Position numbers and translations under genes: made by a program. A stretch of 10,227 bases of DNA, taken from positions 1-10,227 of the forward strand of contig NZ_CAMLGS010000053.1 of NCBI RefSeq assembly GCF_946479685.1, written 5' to 3'. This stretch comes from an uncultured Methylotenera sp. (GTDB lineage Bacteria > Pseudomonadota > Gammaproteobacteria > Burkholderiales > Methylophilaceae). Of this stretch, positions 7,196 to 10,227 are shown in pieces. Under the pieces are notes generated by a model that saw only the letters and a list, made by a program, of their open reading frames with translations, made no database searches and had not been told where the DNA came from. Positions within the stretch are counted from its first letter, which is position 1. The number at the start of each line of letters is the position of its first letter.

Positions 7196-7229
7196 GGCAT
7201 TTCGACGCAGACAGTACGAATAGTATGCC
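7196..7229. repeat. Interrupted inverted repeat before the ettA terminator
   Basis: GGCATTTCG (7196-7204) can pair with CGAA (7217-7220) and ATGCC (7225-7229), leaving TAGT as a bulge and a 12-base loop: 9 pairs in two blocks. No T-run follows on either strand. It may help to end plus-strand transcription of the small membrane gene, or it may be chance. Confidence 0.3.
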
Positions 7230-7236
7230 AAGGAGC

Positions 7237-7270
7237 AAAAAGAAAGCCGATAGCTTAACGTTATCGGCTT
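7237..7270 (-). terminator. Rho-independent terminator of ettA
   Basis: AAGCCGATA (7244-7252) and TATCGGCTT (7262-7270) form a perfect 9-pair stem with a 9-base loop. Read on the minus strand, the stem is followed by TTTCTTTTTG-type sequence (complement of 7237-7243), a good U-tract, and it begins 14 bases after the ettA stop. On the plus strand the tail is poor, so it serves ettA best. Confidence 0.85.
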
Positions 7271-7283
7271 ATCTTCACCTCAC

Positions 7284-8948
7284 CTATCTGGCAATCGGTT
7301 TATAGCGGATACGCTTAGGTTTAGCACCTTCTTCACCCAGACGTTTCTTCTTATCGGCTTCATATTCTTGGTAGTTACCGTTAAAGAAGGTCCATTGTGA
7401 TTCACCTTCCGCCGCCAGGATATGCGTGGCGATACGATCTAGGAACCAGCGATCATGCGAGGTCACTAGCACGCAGCCCGGGAACTCAAGCAGCGCGTCT
7501 TCCAGCGCACGTAATGTTTCCACATCAAGGTCATTTGACGGTTCATCCAGCAACAGCACGTTAGCGCCGGCAATCAAGGTCTTAGCTAAATGCAAGCGTC
7601 CGCGTTCACCGCCAGAAAGCTGGCCAACGATCTTCTGCTGGTCACCACCTTTGAAGTTGAAGCGGCCAATGTAAGCGCGGCTAGGCATTTCAAACTTACC
7701 CACAGAAATAATATCGGCACCGCCTGAAACAGCCTCAAACACGCTCTTGTCATCTGGCAAGCCAGCACGCGATTGATCCACCGCTGCCATTTTCACGGTA
7801 GGGCCAACCAAGATTTCGCCATTATCCGGCTGCTCCAAACCTTGCAGCATGCGGAACAGTGTAGATTTACCGGCACCGTTCGGGCCAATCACACCCACAA
7901 TAGCACCCGGCGGAATGCTGAAAGACAGGTTATCAATCAGCAAACGGTCACCAAAGCCTTTAGAAACGCCGTTAAACTCGATAACTTGGTTACCCAGACG
8001 CTCACCTGGCGGAATAAAGATCTCTTGCGTCTCGTTACGTTTTTGATACTCTACTGAGCTCATTTCCTCGTAACGGCTCAAACGCGCCTTAGATTTTGAT
8101 TGACGCGCCTTAGCACCTTGACGCACCCACTCTAATTCCTGCTTCATCGCCTTGCGATGCGCGTCTTCCTGTTTCTGCTCAGTAGCTAAGCGCGCTTCTT
8201 TTTGCTCTAACCAGCTAGAGTAGTTGCCTTTCCAAGGGATACCCTCGCCACGATCCAGCTCCAGAATCCACTCAGCAGCGTTATCCAGAAAATAGCGATC
8301 ATGGGTAACGGCTACGACGGTACCAGGGAAGCGTACCAGGAACTGCTCCAGCCATTCTACTGATTCCGCATCCAAGTGGTTGGTAGGTTCGTCCAACAAC
8401 AGCATATCCGGCTTGGACAGCAACAATTTACATAACGCTACGCGGCGTTTTTCACCGCCTGAAAGTGGGCCGATTTTGGCATCCCACGCTGGTAAACGCA
8501 GCGCATCCGCAGCAATTTCCAACTGGGTTTCTACATCGGCACCGCTAGTAGAAATAATGTTTTCGTATTTAGCTTGTAACTCAGCCAGCTTGTCAAAATC
8601 GGCATCCGGCTCGGCATAAGCGGCGTACACCTCTTCCAGCTTTTGCTTGGCTTCCATCACCTCACCCAAGCCCGCCTCTACTTCTTCACGCACGGTCTTG
8701 TTCGCATCTAATTCCGGTTCCTGTGGCAAATAGCCAATCGAGATATTCGGCTGCCACTGCACCTCGCCCTCAAACTCTTTATCAGCGCCCGCCATAATGC
8801 GTAGCACGGTAGATTTACCTGAGCCGTTTAAACCCAGCAGACCAATCTTGGCACCTGGGAAGAAAGACAAAGAGATATCTTTGATAATCTGTTTTTTAGG
8901 AGGAACAATTTTGCTCACGCGGAGCATAGACATTACATACTGAGCCAT
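7284..8948 (-). CDS. ettA: Energy-dependent translational throttle protein EttA (ABC-F ATPase)
   Basis: EttA is a soluble ABC-F protein that binds the ribosomal E site and gates entry into elongation according to the ATP/ADP ratio. The 554-residue protein aligns along its length with my memory of E. coli EttA (555). The first ATPase domain has Walker A GLNGSGKS (39-46), signature LSGGE (162-166) and Walker B LLLDEP ending with D186-E187. The arm lies near 87-134, and the charged linker that contacts P-site tRNA at about 232-315. The second domain has GPNGAGKS (355-362), LSGGE (444-448) and LLLDEPSN (D468-E469), Ser replacing the usual Thr. There are no membrane segments. I chose ATG at 8948 because MAQYVMSMLRVSK matches the family start; an in-frame TTG at 8963 would add only MQDNI. 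A weak AAGA precedes the ATG by 7 bases. It is divergent from yaeQ and ends in its own terminator. Confidence 0.96.
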   Translation of the reverse strand: MAQYVMSMLRVSKIVPPKKQIIKDISLSFFPGAKIGLLGLNGSGKSTVLRIMAGADKEFEGEVQWQPNISIGYLPQEPELDANKTVREEVEAGLGEVMEAKQKLEEVYAAYAEPDADFDKLAELQAKYENIISTSGADVETQLEIAADALRLPAWDAKIGPLSGGEKRRVALCKLLLSKPDMLLLDEPTNHLDAESVEWLEQFLVRFPGTVVAVTHDRYFLDNAAEWILELDRGEGIPWKGNYSSWLEQKEARLATEQKQEDAHRKAMKQELEWVRQGAKARQSKSKARLSRYEEMSSVEYQKRNETQEIFIPPGERLGNQVIEFNGVSKGFGDRLLIDNLSFSIPPGAIVGVIGPNGAGKSTLFRMLQGLEQPDNGEILVGPTVKMAAVDQSRAGLPDDKSVFEAVSGGADIISVGKFEMPSRAYIGRFNFKGGDQQKIVGQLSGGERGRLHLAKTLIAGANVLLLDEPSNDLDVETLRALEDALLEFPGCVLVTSHDRWFLDRIATHILAAEGESQWTFFNGNYQEYEADKKKRLGEEGAKPKRIRYKPIAR

Positions 8949-9037
8949 GATGTTATCTTGCAAATTTTAAAGGTGAAAGCTTAACAGAAAGTTGGGTGGC
9001 CTTACTAGGTAACACCAGTAGAATCAATAGATAACGG

Positions 9038-9043
9038 TATAAT
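9038..9043 (+). promoter_or_regulatory. Consensus -10 box for yaeQ
   Basis: A perfect TATAAT lies 36 bases upstream of the yaeQ ATG in the ettA-yaeQ divergent gap, with transcription expected near 9050. No recognisable -35 box is found at 15-19 bases upstream, so an activator or a weak promoter is possible. I found no convincing ettA promoter on the other strand. Confidence 0.55.
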
Positions 9044-9078
9044 GCACCCACTTATAACACTTGAAGCACAAAAACCAC

Positions 9079-9612
9079 ATGGCGCTAAAATCAACCATCT
9101 ACAAAATTGACCTCAACATTGCCGATCTGGACAGGCAGTATTATGGGCAACACAGTTTAACCGTTGCGCGCCACCCGTCAGAAACCGATGAGCGCATGAT
9201 GGTACGTGTGATGGCGTTTACGCTGTTTGCCACGGAAACACTGGCATTTGGTAAAGGTTTGAGCGATGAAGATGAGCCAGATTTATGGCAAAAAGATCTG
9301 ACTGGCGCTATCGAACTGTGGATAAATGTAGGTTTACCCACAGAAAAAGAAATCCGCAAAGCCGTAGGTCGTGCGCAACAAGTGGCTGTTGTGCTTTATG
9401 GTGGCCGAGTGGCCGATATGTGGTGGGAGCAAAATAGCAAAGCCCTGCTCAAGCTGAACAATTTAACCGTGATTAACCTGCCGGAAACTAACGAGCTGGC
9501 TAACATTGCCAGCCGCGGCATGAATATCAGCTGCACCATACAAGACGGACACATCATGGTGGGGTTTGATGGCGGCACGCTGGATATCACGCCTGTGAAA
9601 CTGAAAGAATAG
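9079..9612 (+). CDS. yaeQ: YaeQ family protein, PD-(D/E)XK nuclease-like fold
   Basis: This 177-residue soluble protein matches the YaeQ family throughout: MALKSTIYK at the start, ARHPSETDERMMVRV at 30-44, LSDEDEPDLW at 61-70, IELWINVGLP at 78-87, MWWEQN at 114-119 and CTIQDG at 152-157. Family structures show a variant of the PD-(D/E)XK nuclease fold; the acidic residues in DEPD and IELW sit where such a site is expected, but the biochemical role is not established. In enterobacteria YaeQ was named through suppression of rfaH defects. I chose ATG at 9079 over an upstream in-frame TTG at 9061 because MALK is the conserved start. The ribosome site is weak. Upstream is a consensus -10 box; downstream it converges on the cyclase-domain gene with 24 bases between stops. 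Confidence 0.92.
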   Translation: MALKSTIYKIDLNIADLDRQYYGQHSLTVARHPSETDERMMVRVMAFTLFATETLAFGKGLSDEDEPDLWQKDLTGAIELWINVGLPTEKEIRKAVGRAQQVAVVLYGGRVADMWWEQNSKALLKLNNLTVINLPETNELANIASRGMNISCTIQDGHIMVGFDGGTLDITPVKLKE

Positions 9613-9638
9613 GGCGCTGATTCAGCCCGGTGTTTTTT
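9613..9638 (+). terminator. Probable terminator of yaeQ
   Basis: GG-C-GCTG (9613-9619, C9615 bulged) pairs with CAGCCC (9623-9628) around a 3-base loop. A run of six T follows at 9633-9638 after a 4-base gap. The stem is short and the spacing loose, so this is a moderate call. The T-run overlaps the stop codon of the convergent cyclase gene. Confidence 0.5.
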
Positions 9639-10227
9639 AAGTAAGCAGAACTTTGTAAGCCGTATCTGCGCCAGCCGGTGCAGACTCCAGCTGCTGATAA
9701 ACCACCCCTGCAAAGTCTTTGCATGCCTGCTGGAATGCGCCTGTCACCAGCGTTTCACCCTGCTTGGCGATATCTTCACCCAATTTACAGGCAGCATTTA
9801 CCTCTGCACCAAACACTTCAGTATTGCCCACACGTAAAATCTTGCCGTAGCCCAAGCCCACACACAGATGCACTCTTTCCTGCTCAAGTTTGGTTTCGTT
9901 GTAGGGAATTAAAGTCTGCTGCATAGCCAGCGCACATTGCAACGCCTTATTTGGCTTACGGAATATTGCTAACAAAGAGTCGCCATCAGTTTTAAGTAAA
10001 AAACCCTCATACTGCTCAATCACTGGCAGCAGCAAGCGCTCAGACTCATAAATGGTTTGCAAGAAATGAATGATGCCATACTCTGCTACGCGACGCGAAA
10101 ATCCGGCCAAATCGGTCATCATCACGCACCATTCTTCACCAAACAGATCCCAAATACGCTGGTCTATTTCCGCTTTATTGGCATCCGGCAACAACCTCTG
10201 TGCAATCAGGTCATATAAGCGACCTTC
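9637..10227 (-). CDS. Class III adenylate/guanylate cyclase-domain protein, partial (start off right edge)
   Basis: The reading frame is open to the window edge: eleven more codons (EGRLYDLIAQR) precede the first possible TTG start at 10194, and ANKAEIDQRIWDLFGEEW looks internal, so the true start is beyond 10227. The visible 196 residues form one cyclase homology domain. Using this numbering, the metal-binding aspartates are D39 (MMTDLAGFSR) and D83 (KTDGD), with base-contact K79. The second base-contact position is E137 (EVFG) where adenylate cyclases have Asp. In VNAACKL, N144 is kept but the transition-state Arg is K148. No membrane segment or sensor domain is visible. It may make cAMP, have weak or altered activity, or act as a regulator; the sequence cannot tell. 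It converges on yaeQ. Confidence 0.85.
   Translation of the reverse strand, partial: EGRLYDLIAQRLLPDANKAEIDQRIWDLFGEEWCVMMTDLAGFSRRVAEYGIIHFLQTIYESERLLLPVIEQYEGFLLKTDGDSLLAIFRKPNKALQCALAMQQTLIPYNETKLEQERVHLCVGLGYGKILRVGNTEVFGAEVNAACKLGEDIAKQGETLVTGAFQQACKDFAGVVYQQLESAPAGADTAYKVLLT

Noticed and set aside
8949..8963. TTG at 8963 as the ettA start
   Set aside because: MAQ at 8948 matches the conserved EttA N-terminus, and the extra five residues have no support.
9061..9078. TTG at 9061 as the yaeQ start
   Set aside because: The conserved family start is MALK at 9079; the predicted transcript start near 9050 also leaves too little room for a ribosome site before 9061.
1..10227. A defence, mobile or secretion system, CRISPR array, or tRNA/rRNA gene
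   Set aside because: No repeat-spacer pattern, integrase, transposase, toxin-antitoxin pair, cloverleaf or rRNA signature is visible. Nearly all coding space is filled by recognised housekeeping or conserved families.

Overview
The window reads as an ordinary stretch of chromosome from a betaproteobacterium. The best guess is a Methylophilaceae-type methylotroph, judged from the protein flavour, the moderate base composition and the order argS - SPOR protein - dsbA - SDR, which I remember as common in Betaproteobacteria. The lineage is inferred, not proven. I see no insertion sequence, integrase, phage gene, tRNA, rRNA or CRISPR array.

Layout, left to right. Minus-strand priA (replication restart helicase, 31-2301) is complete; the 30 bases beyond its stop hold nothing recognisable. 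A 318-base divergent gap (2302-2619) carries an 18-base tandem duplication, two overlapping dyads, a short palindrome and a probable argS promoter. On the plus strand follow argS (GTG start), a tightly coupled FtsN-like SPOR protein, dsbA with a signal peptide, and a strong hairpin terminator. A plus-strand short-chain dehydrogenase comes next. After a 186-base gap with a candidate promoter and a 5'-end stem-loop lies a 91-residue two-helix membrane protein of unknown role. Minus-strand ettA (ABC-F translation factor) ends against it, with its own terminator in the convergent gap. Divergent from ettA is yaeQ on the plus strand, with a consensus -10 box. The window ends in a minus-strand class III nucleotide cyclase-domain gene that runs off the right edge, so its N-terminus is missing.

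The genes are mainly housekeeping: replication restart (PriA), translation (ArgS, EttA), envelope and division (SPOR protein), and periplasmic disulfide formation (DsbA). The less certain parts are the SDR, the small membrane protein, YaeQ and the cyclase-like protein. I found no convincing new multi-gene system. The points most worth a second look are the stem-loop leader of the small membrane protein, the tandem repeat between priA and argS, and the non-canonical active-site residues of the cyclase-like protein.
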